A stretch of DNA of 64,000 bases from Hemileia vastatrix (lineage: Eukaryota; Basidiomycota; Pucciniomycetes; Pucciniales; Zaghouaniaceae). The stretch is from the NCBI GenBank assembly GCA_030280995.1, contig JASXTE010000008.1, positions 26,679,693 through 26,743,692 on the forward strand, in the 5' to 3' direction. A program made the translations under genes and the position numbers. Each line of letters starts with the position of its first letter. Position 1 is the first letter of the stretch. The notes under the pieces are model-generated. The model saw only the letters and a program-made list of their open reading frames with translations. It was not told the DNA's origin and searched no databases. Below are positions 34,236-44,276 of the stretch, in pieces.

Positions 34236-34924
34236 TTTATTCTTAATTTATTACAAATTTTTTTATTTTATATCTACTATTACTACTTTCAAAAATAATA
34301 CTTCCCACTATCATATGCTCTTGATTTTATAAATTCAACACTTTTAATTTTATTTCATACTCTTTATAAGATGTTTTTGAAATGAATTATTCTGCTGCTT
34401 TTGTTAGTTTATTTTTTCATATTGAATTTTAATTTGAATTTTCAGTAAATCGTTCTTTCCCCTGCTTGATTTGTTTATGTTCACCAGATCAACACAAATT
34501 CGCATATTTCTGCAATTGCATAATTTTTTTCACTGAATTTTTTTTTATTTGATGCCTCATATCCATTTCCTCCTCTCCTCAAACATCCCTCAAATAAATT
34601 TTTTATCAATTTTTTTCTTGACTCATCTCTCCAAGTATGTCATTTTATTGTCAATTTTTTTATTGTCTTTTTTTTTTTTTTTTGGTGGTTTTTATTGTTG
34701 CTAATTATTATTTTATTTTTATCTTTTTTATTTTTATTTTATTTGATGGTTTTTATTGTTTCTAATTATTATTTAATTATTATTCTTTTTTTTTTTTTTT
34801 TTTTTTGGCATCTGTAAGTCCTTTTTTTTGGTTTTCAAGGTTAGACTTTTTTTTTCTCTCCATCTCCTCCCTTTCCCCCCTCCTTGTCTGCCTCAAACCT
34901 TCCCATTCCCCCTCCACCCCTCCC
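34236..34924. other. H2 spacer: shared tail, then T-rich low complexity
   Basis: 34380-34530 still resembles H1 (TTCACCAGATCAACACAAAT, TCGCATATTTCTGCAA). From about 34640 come long T runs and TTTTTATTGT repeats, then a C-rich pyrimidine stretch from about 34850 leading into the hairpin array. No gene. Confidence 0.55.
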
Positions 34925-35480
34925 TCATGCACTTAGAAACCACCAGCCAGCTTTTCTGGCTGGTTGTTTGCTGCCCTATGCCCCCCCGCCCCCATGCACT
35001 TAGCAAGCAACCAGCCAGCAAGGCTGGCTGTTTGTTTGTGGCCCTAGGCCCCCCCTGGTCCCTATTCCGTTAGCAAGCAACCACATTGCTTGCTAAGGGT
35101 GTGGGACCCCACCACCTCACCCCACCTCCCCATGCCTTAGGCCCACCCTAATGAGCAATCCAGCCAGCCAGCTTCTCTGACTGGCTGGCTAGGCCCTAGG
35201 CTCCCCCAGTCCCTATTCCCTTAGCAAGGAACCATGTTTCTTGCTAAGGGCATGGCATCCCCCCACTCACACAAAACCCCCCCTCCCCTGGTGTACTTAC
35301 AAACAACCACCCACCCAGCTAAGCTGACTGGGTGGTCCCCTACCTAGGCTATGGCCGCCAGGGGGAACCCAGTCCCCCCCTTAAATATTTTGACTACCAG
35401 GCTCCTCCCTGTGGTCCACTAAATTACTCAATGGGCAACCAGCCAGTCAGCTTCCCTGGCTAGCTGGCCTAGGCCTATGC
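34925..35480. repeat. Array of GC-rich hairpins inside H2
   Basis: At least seven inverted repeats in 0.55 kb. Family a: ACCAGCCAG/CTGGCTGGT (34942-34964), CAGCCAGC/GCTGGCTG (35012-35030), AGCCAGCCAG/CTGGCTGGCT (35162-35190), CCACCCAG/CTGGGTGG (35311-35335), AGCCAG/CTGGCT (35441-35461). Family b: TTAGCAAGCAA/TTGCTTGCTAA (35070-35096) and CCCTTAGCAAG/CTTGCTAAGGG (35218-35250). Loops are 3-11 nt. The spacers are C-rich with repeated CCCTAGGCC blocks. This is far more GC-rich than anything else in the window. Confidence 0.8.
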
Positions 35481-35823
35481 ACCCCCCCTCAAACAAATGA
35501 CCAGGCCAAGGGCCCCCATCACAAAAATTAAGCAAGCAGTACCAGGCCCCCTTACCACCATGAGCAACAAGATCCATCCCCCCCTCCAAAAAAAAAACCT
35601 TAAATTAAACGAAGATAGAGCAACTAATAAAATGATTATTTTTATTTTTAATTTTTTTTTTGAAGACAGAAATTTCCGCAAATATTCTAAAAATTAATTA
35701 ATAAAATTTTTGAATCAAAATAAAATCTTTTATTTAAAATTATGCGAGAGTTTTTATTTTAAAATTTTAAATAAATTAATTGAAATTTATCCGACCAGTA
35801 AAAAAATGTTTTAAGTAAAAAAA

Positions 35824-36930
35824 ATGTCTTTACCTTCAGATTCTCCTCTTAATTCTCTTTCATCTTCAACTTTATTTTCATTATCATCTTCCTCTTTATC
35901 TTCAGTATCCTCTTTTTTGAAAACAACTTCAAATCAATCATCATCTAAAACTTCTCAAAAAAAATTGAAAAGTGATCTCAACAGAGTAAAAAAAATTTAA
36001 AAAAGAAAATTCACTGAAAAAGTTTTTTTGGTCATATCTTAAACATTTTTTTTATAAAACTAAATTTTATAAAAAAATAAATATCCAAAATAATTACCAG
36101 ATGATATCAAATATCTTACTGAGTTTGGAGATGATTGAGTTGTTGCTGTTCTAAGTAATACTTTTAAGCCCCAATTCATTTGATGATGCAAAAGATGAAT
36201 ATTTTAATCAACTATCCAATCTTATCATAACACTTTATCAAATGGCTTTGGTTTGCTTACCTATAAGGAATACAAATTTGTTGGGTGGTATAATGATTGG
36301 ATTTTGTTGGCGACCAGGATTTTTTAAAGGCTATTCTCTTGGTATTTCTAATAATATATCTTCATTCTTAAAATTATTTCAATCATTTTATTTCCATGGG
36401 CATCTATTCTTTACTTAAAATTTATCCAAAGCCAAAAAAGATGAAGATTTTTGCTTATGGGACACCTTACCATCTTTTAATACTTTTCTTGCTCTTTGTC
36501 TTTAAAAACTCTACAATAAAGCATTCAAAAATAATCATGAAGTTTCTACAAAAGTTGGAATACCAAATTGGTGTGACGCCAAATGGGAAGAGATGAGCAA
36601 CAAATATCTTTTATTTTCAAATGTTATTATCACTCATTCAGGATTTCACAACAAAATTCACACCAATACCAATGATGCCAATTTTCTTACCTTAGGAATA
36701 TTTCCATATATTAATCCCCTTACTGGACAACCAATCCCTTCACCTTCTAAAATCAAAGCACATGAATTATATTTTCCTGATCATAAGTGCATCATTGATA
36801 TTGGTTTGGGAAATGGTATCATTGAATCTATTTGTAATTATTTTCAGGATAATCATCAAACAACCAATGCTCATGGTTTGGAATCCTGTCAAGATTTCAC
36901 TCATTTTGTTTGTCCATTCCAAATTAGTTA
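35824..36930 (+). pseudogene. TET/JBP-like 2OG-Fe(II) oxygenase, decayed
   Basis: A Ser-rich start (MSLPSDSPLNSL) leads to KKLKSDLNRVKK and a stop. From about 36183 the frame reads FDDAKDEYFNQLSNLIITLY, then GGIMIGFCWRPGFFKGYSLG, two TAA stops, KVGIPNWCDAKWEEMS, THSGFHNKIHTNTNDANFLT, LGIFPYINPLTGQPIPS, ELYFPDHKCIIDIG and QDFTHFVCPF. The order GG-x-WR, F-HN-x-H, G-F-P-x-TG, FPD, late His fits the TET/JBP-like family expanded in rusts. Members are thought to oxidise methylated bases. The iron motif H-x-D appears as H-T-N, so this copy is probably inactive. It lies between transposase and Myb-like gene. Confidence 0.65.
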
Positions 36931-36939
36931 AAAGTTGAT

Positions 36940-37329
36940 TCAAAGAATCAACAAAATTAAAAAAGAAGGTAAAGTTAATAGATTTAAAAAAACTTTATCT
37001 AGATCCCAAAAGTATGGGGATTAGTGGTGTCATCAAAATTTTATTATTTTTTAATAAATTTTTAATAAATATATCTTATATTTAAATTTCCTCAATTAAA
37101 GTAATGGTCCAATGTCCTTGTGTTGTATAAAGGGTAATCATGAAAACATTTATTTTTTTCATGGGGTTCCTCTAGCCTATACCTGTGGAAAGTCCCAAAC
37201 TTTTCTTTCTAGATTCGATCTGCATTTTGGCTTGAGGAACTGTCATTTTTTTAAAACTAGGGAAATTGATATATATTGGTTATTTATATATTAATTTATG
37301 TAATTATATTAAATTTAGGTTATACCCAC
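36940..37329. other. H2 internal non-coding region
   Basis: AT-rich. 37170-37320 matches H1 about 8956-9090 in inverted orientation (GATCTGCATTTTGGCTTGAG), marking the right boundary of the H2-specific cargo. Confidence 0.5.
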
Positions 37330-37462
37330 CCCTTATTTCAATAAAATGCAGGGGGGGGGTATTGTCTAAATTTTAGACCTGACATTCAAAATTGATGACT
37401 TGTAAAAATTTTGGTGGTACCCACCCCTTACATCAATAAAATTAAGGGGGGGTATTGCCAAA
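37330..37462 (-). repeat. H2 copy of the Harbinger tandem repeat, with G runs
   Basis: Two units of about 97 bp containing ACCCACCCCTTA, ATCAATAAAATTAAGGGGGG and GTATTGYC, the inverse of 8772-8950 in H1. Runs of seven to nine G are present on the plus strand. Confidence 0.7.
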
Positions 37463-37704
37463 TTTTCAAAAAGAGATATAGAGATTTGTTGACTTAGCTG
37501 TATTTAGAAAAGCAAATTTGTGGTGTGACCAGAAAAGTATTTTGTTGAGGATGATGGTGAAGGGATAGAAATTAAAATGGTGGCTATTTTAGAGTTCAGT
37601 AAGGACCAATGGTGTTAACAGATTCAGATGATATAACAAATATTGATAAAATCAAAAGTAACTACTAATGTCCTTCCCCAACCATAACCCAAAAAAACAA
37701 ATAA

Positions 37705-39075
37705 TCAATTAAAAAACTCAAGTAATTTTTTAATGTCCTCATAAGTTTGGCTATTTTTTATACATTCCGTAATAAATTCTTTTTTATTTAAATTTTCTTG
37801 CTTTTCCAATTCACAACTTACCATTTCTCTTTGAAATTCACAGTCTTTTGATTTCTCTGAGCGAAGATGAACTCTTTCCATCTCCTCTGCATCAAATATG
37901 GCCTTTTCAAAATTAGATTGAAGCAAAAAAAATATCATCCAGATCTAAGTCCTGTTGATCTTTCATTAGCATATGATCAAAATTCATCTTCTCAAAGTCA
38001 ATAGCATTTTTGGCATTACTGGATTTTGCTATGAAAAGTGATTTTAACAAACAATAAACAAGTTATTGAATAAGATATATAGTGAATGATTCTTACTTAT
38101 ACCTTTTTTCTCAAAATAATCATCAAGGGAAGCCAAAGAGCTGGATGAAGTATTACCACGTTTTAAAAGATGGTTCAAGCTCATTGATTTTGAAGCTCAA
38201 TGCTTTAGTTTTGAACTTGAGCTAGAGGGTTCTGGAATTTCATCTAAAGCAGCTTCCAAAGCGTGATATTCATTTGTGGGATTGATACATTTTTGTGGAA
38301 TTTGAGTTTGAGTAAGAGTAGGAGGGGACTAGAAAAGAAAGAAAGAAAGAGAAACTTAAGAATAATTTAAGAAAAAAGAAAAATTAAACATACATCAAAT
38401 AATTGGAGCTTTGACAACTCAGATCTGTCAGAACTAATTGTTCTGCTTGATAGTCAGGATCATCTTTGGCTGAACTATGGTGAGAGGCTTCAGGGGATTT
38501 ATCTCCTTCAACTAAAGGTGTATCGGGAGGATTATAGGAAGGTCTAGATCCAGAGGGTACATCCTTAGTAGTATTTTGTAGAAAAAAAGGGTTGACAGCA
38601 ACTTGGGAACCAAAAAGAATATCCATTTCCTCATAGTAAGGACAAATGACATTGAGCTTTTTGGAAACAGTAGTAATTCCAATCTCAAAATCCTCATCAT
38701 TGACACCAAAGCCAGTGGAAGTAGAAGCAAAATGAGCCTTTTTATATTTTGATTGATAAATTTTGAACCTCTCCTTCATTTGCTTAGGAGTGATGTCAAT
38801 TCTCCCTTTCATTTTTTTCTTTACTTCATTTTCCATCAACAAGAGGCCATTGACCTTTGATGAAGGTGGACATCCAATGCAGGTGGCCTTCTCACATCCA
38901 AAATATGCATCATAATTTAATTAATTTTTGAGAAAGTTGATGATGATGAGATAATCATCCTTTTTTAGCTGTCCAGACTTTGGTTTCTCAGGTGAGGGGC
39001 TTGAATTTCAAGGAGAATTTTATGATAAATAATGTTTTGAGATGCCTTTTGAGTGTTGTATTTTCTGGGAGGCAT
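37705..39075 (-). pseudogene. H2 Myb/trihelix-like accessory protein, broken
   Basis: Minus strand from MPPRKYNTQKASQ at 39075. Frameshifts and stops affect the N-terminal part (KRMIISSSSTFSKIN*). The core is open: LLMENEVKKKMKGRIDITPK, QMKERFKIYQSKYKKAHFAS, VSKKLNVICPYYEEMDILFG. A 65-nt intron (38393-38329) matches the first intron of H1. The C-terminus is conserved (EMERVHLRSEKS, FQREMVSCELEKQEN, TYEDIKKLLEFFN). Same presumed role as the H1 copy. Confidence 0.78.
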
Positions 39076-39489
39076 TACAAAACTGGTATTTTGCAAGGAA
39101 AAAAAATTAAAAGGTTGAAATAAAAAAACAAGGGAAAAAACATGCCTAGTTAAAATGTTGCAATAAAATCTTTCAAATCTCAGTGAGGGGTATGTGACAA
39201 GGATTGATGAGAGGATGGAGATCAGTGTATCACATGTGACAGAGATGGAATGGGCAAGGAGGGGATTTTGTGGCTAACATGTGGTTGTGAAAAAATAATC
39301 ATGAAAAAAGTGCTGATTTGAGGTCAGAACTGACACCCATTTGTGGAATAAGTGACTTTTTTGTAAAATTTAAGTGCTGGTTTGTAAGTGCTGATTTGGG
39401 TTGGAATCCTCACTTAATTTAAGTTCTGATTTGGGTTGAAATCCACACTTAATTTAAGTGCGGATTTGCCAGAACTGACACCCCCTATT

Positions 39490-40330
39490 GAGAAGTACAT
39501 GACATAATTGAAAAAAAATGAAATAGCAACATAAAATAATTGAGAATCCACTTGAATTATCTCCAAGTGAGCTGACCTATTGCAATACAGGATCACCTTT
39601 TGAGGATAGATTACAACATCAGAGCATTCAACACTTACTTCCCCAAAAATGGTGGTCTACATTATCAACTTCTTTAATTAATTCACCAGAATCTGAACTT
39701 TTAATTTTCCTCTTCTTGGTGCAAACACAACACTGACACATTGAGTTTACCCCAGGATTAGTCTCCCAACCTTCATCTCCAGGAGGTGCCAACTACATAT
39801 GCAAACTTCTCACATCATCTCCAGTAATCTTAAAATAAAAAACATTCCAAATTAGTAACCAATCATGGCTTCAAAATCCATCAAAAAAGGAACACCAAGA
39901 ACCGTTTTTACAGCCCCTTGGGCCACATAAAAATGCACCTTACCAACAGATCCACCAACACCTAATTTTACATGCTCTGCTGTACCCATCAGCTCAGTAG
40001 GATTCCCTCCAATAACTTTAAGGCCTCCACCATTTCCAGTATTTATTTGCAGACTAATACTTGTAGCCTACTCTAAATAAATTAAATTAATTTTAGACTC
40101 AGAATCCAAAAGGGTCTTTACCTCTTTACCATCTCAAGTAACTATCAAATATCCCAAAGGAGCAGAAAAAAAATTTTCCACATCCTCACCAAATTTCTCC
40201 TTATTTTCACACATGTATTCCACCTCTCCAGCTGCTACCTATCTCATTGTAAGATGCTTTTTTTGCTTCTCTGAAAAGGGAAGGTCTAATTCTAAATAAT
40301 TCACCTAAAGATAGAGGAATCTGAATTGAT
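39490..40330 (-). pseudogene. Element F protease region
   Basis: Minus-strand homologue of the protease of C and D. The active-site stretch reads LLDSESKINLI, so DSG is DSE (GGG to GAG) and the enzyme would be dead. Conserved blocks follow: GGSVGKVHFYVAQGAVKTVL and MRSLHM. The sequence from the gag end to the protease is continuous here, unlike element C, which shows where the solo LTR entered C. Confidence 0.7.
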
Positions 40331-40375
40331 TTACCCCACCCAAAACAACATCCATTGCATTCTCTTGACCAGCCA

Positions 40376-42173
40376 CTACTTTCCTCTCATATTGCACCTT
40401 TCTTTTACCACCTTGGTCATAGGTACCTCTTGGAGACCCACATTGCCATCATCACCAACCATTTCTACATTTTCAGAATGAAAAACTCCAACCTTTTCAC
40501 CAACAGCTTTGACACATCCAGATCCATCACTTATCCTCCTCACTCTCTCTATTAGAGTGGGACCACTAAAATATTCTCTGGGGAGTGATGCTAGAGGTAA
40601 ATTATTCTCATAATACAAATTTTCATCCACAGACATAGCTTCCCCATTTAAATCCAACATACCAAACTAGGAGGCGCCATATCAACTATCCCTATCTAAA
40701 TACTATAAGTTTCATCTTTAGAAAAACCTTTCTTCCCCACATTTTTCAGTTCCACCTTGCCTTTCTTAGCCTTTAATTGGCTCTGAATGCTACACTTTGA
40801 TCAATTAGCAGCTTTCCTTCTAGCGGAATCCACATCATATTCCCTTGCCATACAATTATCATCTACTCTAGCAACTGAACACAACTCCAAACCACAAAAT
40901 GAAGTTGAAAGTGTATAATTACTGACCTCCTCCTTTTTACCCTTATCATTCCCACTTTTACCATTATCTCCATCACCAGAAATTTCTTCAAACCAGGTCC
41001 TCTTTTCACCCATGATATTCCTCCTAACTAAATCAAGGGGAGCCTGACCTTCACTGGGCTTGATGACAGATCCATCAGGAAACTTATAAACATTTCCATC
41101 AAATTTAACCCTATCAGCATTCAGGTCCATATCCAAAAAAAACAATCATCAGCTCTGTGCCCCCTCCTATTAAAATAAGAGCACACTCTGGGTTTGCAAT
41201 ATTCACCTCTAAAGCCATTACCAACATTAAAGTTGCCATTTCCATTCCCAGAAAATCAGTTATTGTTTCTATTAAAACCATAATTCCTTTTCTCATAACA
41301 CCTATATTTATAAGAAGAAGATGTAGAATTCAAGGCAAAAGTTTCCTTAGTGACCTTTTAAGGCTCTTGAACAAATATTTTTAGCTGCTTTCTTTAGTTT
41401 GCCAACTGAATAACCATATTGTTTTCTAAATTTTCCTCAACTTTAGCAACTGGCTGTCCCATATGAGCCTTCTTGGCCTCTTGAGCTTTCATCATAGCAT
41501 CATTAATTTCAGCCATTACTTTACTAATCTAGCTAAAATACTGAGTGCAAGACTACTGATAGTTTTCCAATGCCATAAGTTTGACATATGACTCCAAATT
41601 CTCCTTGATAATCACCAAATAAAGTATTTGTTGCTCCCTATTAGGTGTAGTATTCATCAGAATTTTTCTAATTAACTCCTTTAGCACATCCATCCTAATA
41701 CTCCTACTAAATGCAGACCAAAAGATATTCTTAGCCTGATTTTCATGAGTGATTTTTCCCAAAAAGACCAGACATTCCACCACTTCATTAAACTTCCCAA
41801 GGAGTTTCTTATAGTCCAACAAAGAAGTAACATCACCTTTTTCCTTACAGACACTAAAAATCTTGTTCAGGTCCATTATAGAATACCTACAACCCCATCT
41901 GTCCAACATCTCTTTTGACAACATAATCCATTCCCAACTTTTATAACTATCCATAGAGATAACCTCTTTCTGCAACTCTCATTCCACAATAAAGAAACTT
42001 ATTTGCTTCACCATTTCCACATGAAAAGCCCCATTAACAGAAGCGGCAGCTTCATATCTACTTAAGAGCCATTTAAATTCCTACTCATTAAAGTTGGGCC
42101 CATCCCAAGCTCTAATCCTAACTGATGCCATAACAGGAGCACCAGTACCAGAAACACCAGATCCAGAAGCAGA
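40376..42173 (-). pseudogene. Element F gag
   Basis: Starts near 42173 with SSASGSGVSGTGAPVMASVR, then RAWDGPNFNE and a stop. The capsid-like part is the longest intact stretch: SYKSWEWIMLSKEMLDRWGC, RYSIMDLNKIFSVCKEKGDV, HENQAKNIFWSAFSRSIRMD. A degraded zinc knuckle (CSYFNRRGHRADDC by frame shift) lies near 41170. The tail has PSEGQAPLDLVRRNIMGEKR and an acidic end. Closest to the gag of C. Confidence 0.78.
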
Positions 42174-42306
42174 GGAAATCCCAAAAATAAAAGATAAACT
42201 GTTATAAATTTCCAATAAGAAAGCCTCTTAAAGGATAAGAGAGTCCAATTATCAATTAAGTTCTATAAAGGCTGGAAAATTTGAGCCACACATTGGGAGC
42301 CACTGA

Positions 42307-42735
42307 TGTAAAAATAGTCTTGCAGTTGCCTTTCTGTAAGCAGAATTTAAGGGAGTTGGATAAACCTGAGAATAACCTATCCCTTTAAGTAAAATAAGAT
42401 TTCATAATTAACTAGGTAAATATTTCTATTTGATAAAAAAATGACATTTTTACCAGCTATTATTAACAGTTTTGAGATTTTAGAATCTGTGTACTTTGTA
42501 AAATATAAAGAAATACAACAAAAAGTTGTACTAGTGAAAATTTATTTAAATAATTGAATTTATATATTTTTATAAAGATTTAATTTTTGTAAAAAGATGT
42601 GGAAATCAAGTCCCTGGAGTTGAGACCTTTCTAATGATACCCTATAAGTGTATATTTTTTTTTGTTGTGTAAAATATATGAAGAGTTAAGTAAAAATGTT
42701 ATATATAAGGGTATAACAAATTATAAATTTTACAC
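42307..42735 (-). repeat. 5' LTR of element F, truncated
   Basis: TGTAAAAATAGTCTTGCAGT at 42307, then GCCTTTCTGTAAGCAGAATT and CCTATCCCTTTAAGTAAAAT, up to ATATATAAGGGTATAACAAA. It is cut at about 42735 by the dispersed repeat, so only the 3' 430 bp remain. A primer-site-like CACATTGGGAGCCACTGA lies just left. Confidence 0.75.
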
Positions 42736-42739
42736 CAAG

Positions 42740-43050
42740 CAATATTTGCGGGGGGACATTCTAGCAAGTCCTCAACTTGAAGTCAGATGAAAATCAGATG
42801 GAGCTCAGACTTAAGTAATACTGAACTTTCACTTGAAGTATCACACAAACAATAATGAATCTATATTGAAAACATAGTGAAAGTGTGAGGATAACTGAAT
42901 GTAAGCTAGAAAAAATCATTCCATGAGCCTCCTTAATGCACAGTATTTTTTGATGCAATTTATTTAAATAAAACTTTAATAATTTAAGTAGATCAATTAA
43001 AATTTATAAATAATATCACAATTCTTAAATACAATAATTTTATTAAAAAC
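42740..43050. repeat. Dispersed repeat, inverted copy of 9480-9780
   Basis: TAGCAAGTCCTCAACTTGAA, AAAACATAGTGAAAGTGTGA and AAAATCATTCCATGAGCC are the reverse complements of sequence in 9480-9780. The terminal palindrome is degenerate here (GGACATTCTAGCAAGTCC). It lies exactly between the truncated LTR of F and the start of the next zinc-cluster gene. Confidence 0.6.
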
Positions 43051-43055
43051 TTTCT

Positions 43056-43365
43056 GGACCCTTGCCAATACTGCATTGACAACAATCAAATCTGCACCAT
43101 AACACCACCAGCTCATCCATACAGAACCTCCTGTGATGTCTTCCAATCCAGAAAGAAGACTTGCTTCAGACCTGGTCCATTATCATCTTCAACAGCTTCA
43201 CCTCCTCCTCAACCTGGTCCATCTTCTACCAGCACCAAAAGATCCAGGCTATCCATCCTGATCCCCAGATTAGTCAACACACTAAAACCTTCAAAGAAGA
43301 ATGCCAACACCACTACAGAGACAACTTCTACCATGCTTGGTTCATCTGATGGTAAAAAAAACTTT
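43056..43365 (+). pseudogene. LTR-proximal zinc-cluster gene, opposite strand to element E
   Basis: The open frame begins inside the gene: FLDPCQYCIDNNQIC, then TITPPAHPYRTS, then CDVFQSRKKTCFRPG. This is C-x2-C-x6-C-x12-C-x2-(F)-x6-C, one Cys short of the full double module. A Ser/Pro-rich linker and basic STKRSRLSILIPR follow. SSDG then meets GTAAAAAAAAC, a possible intron start. It is homologous to the remnants at 2690-3060 and 4376-4740 and has the same antisense position. The 5' end was replaced by the dispersed repeat. Confidence 0.6.
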
Positions 43366-43734
43366 TATTCCTTCCTTCTACTTTTAAAACTGATGACTTA
43401 TAAGTTCCTCCATCATCTGACAGTGATGATGACAATGTAGGATCCACTGAACAACCAACACCTAACCACTCACCCACCATTTGGGCCAAGTTTCAACAAC
43501 ACTCCTCTGAAAAAAAACACCTTCTAATAAACTAATTCCAATCCACTCCTTCTAGAAATCCATAGGACCTTGAGAAAAGGAAACACCTCAGCCACCAGTT
43601 CAAGACTAATGCTGAACACTTTGTGATTCTCTTCTGCCACTTGAATCTTGATTGAAGTTTTTGACTTGGAAATGAAATTCTTGACCACTCTCTAGACTTC
43701 CTGAATATAGCCAATCATAAGAAACTCCTCAGTT

Positions 43735-44110
43735 GGCAGTCTTGGGGTTCTCATCCTCAGTTTTAAGTCTTGGGGGACTAACAGCCCTCATTCTATAGTC
43801 TTGGGGGACTCAAAGCCTTCAGTTTATAGTCTTGGGGGACTCAAAACCTAAATCATAAAGACAGAACCAGAGATCAAACCATTAAAGACCAAAAAAAATA
43901 AACTAAAATTCTGGGGTAACTGTTCTACAGAGCAGCCAGCTCATCAGTTACCCCCACACTTGCCTTAACTAAATTCAGAGACTCCCCCTTTAGATGCCCT
44001 CTGCCAGAATCATACCAACACCACATTATCAGTTTATAGTCCTGAAGGACTCAACCATCAAACAATTCTCAGTTTATAGTCTTGGGGGACTATACCATTC
44101 TTTGGTTTAA
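43735..44110 (+). repeat. Short repeats upstream of the zinc-cluster gene at 44277
   Basis: Seven degenerate copies of CAGTTTATAGTCTTGGGGGA-CTC between 43735 and 44110, with two weaker ones at about 47840 and 48110. The mirrored set at 690-920 precedes the homologous gene there. Confidence 0.6.
43913..43954. repeat. Conserved hairpin, copy 1
   Basis: GGGGTAACTG pairs perfectly with CAGTTACCCC. Inside, GAGC pairs with GCTC around AGCCA. The 32-nt centre is identical in all three copies. Confidence 0.7.
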
Positions 44111-44276
44111 AGTCTTGAGAGGCTTTCCACACTTTACATAAAAAGACAGAGCCAATTCCATGCACAATACTCTGCAACCAACCTACCAAACTTCCACTTC
44201 CTCTTCATCATCTACCCATCACTGATAAAAATTTTCTTTTATCTCTTTTCTCTTAATTTTTGTCCTATCACAGATT

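Larger units (their letters stand above)
32655..39486. mobile_element. PIF/Harbinger-like transposon H2, larger relative of H1, inverted
   Basis: Ends AGGGGGTGTCAGTTCTGG at the left and CCAGAACTGACACCCCCT at the right, flanked by ATT on both sides (32652-32654 and 39487-39489). It holds the transposase (+) at its left and the Myb-like gene (-) at its right, the mirror image of H1. Two extra features lie between them: a GC-rich hairpin array (34.9-35.5 kb) and a TET/JBP-like oxygenase gene (35.8-36.9 kb). Shared sequence on both sides of that cargo (about 34380-34530 and 37170-37460 versus H1) bounds the extra segment. It is inserted in the Gypsy copy F. Confidence 0.85.

Noticed and set aside
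35040..35480. Possible CRISPR-like array from evenly spaced repeats
   Set aside because: Repeats are inverted hairpins of two types with variable spacing, the genome is eukaryotic, and no cas genes are present.
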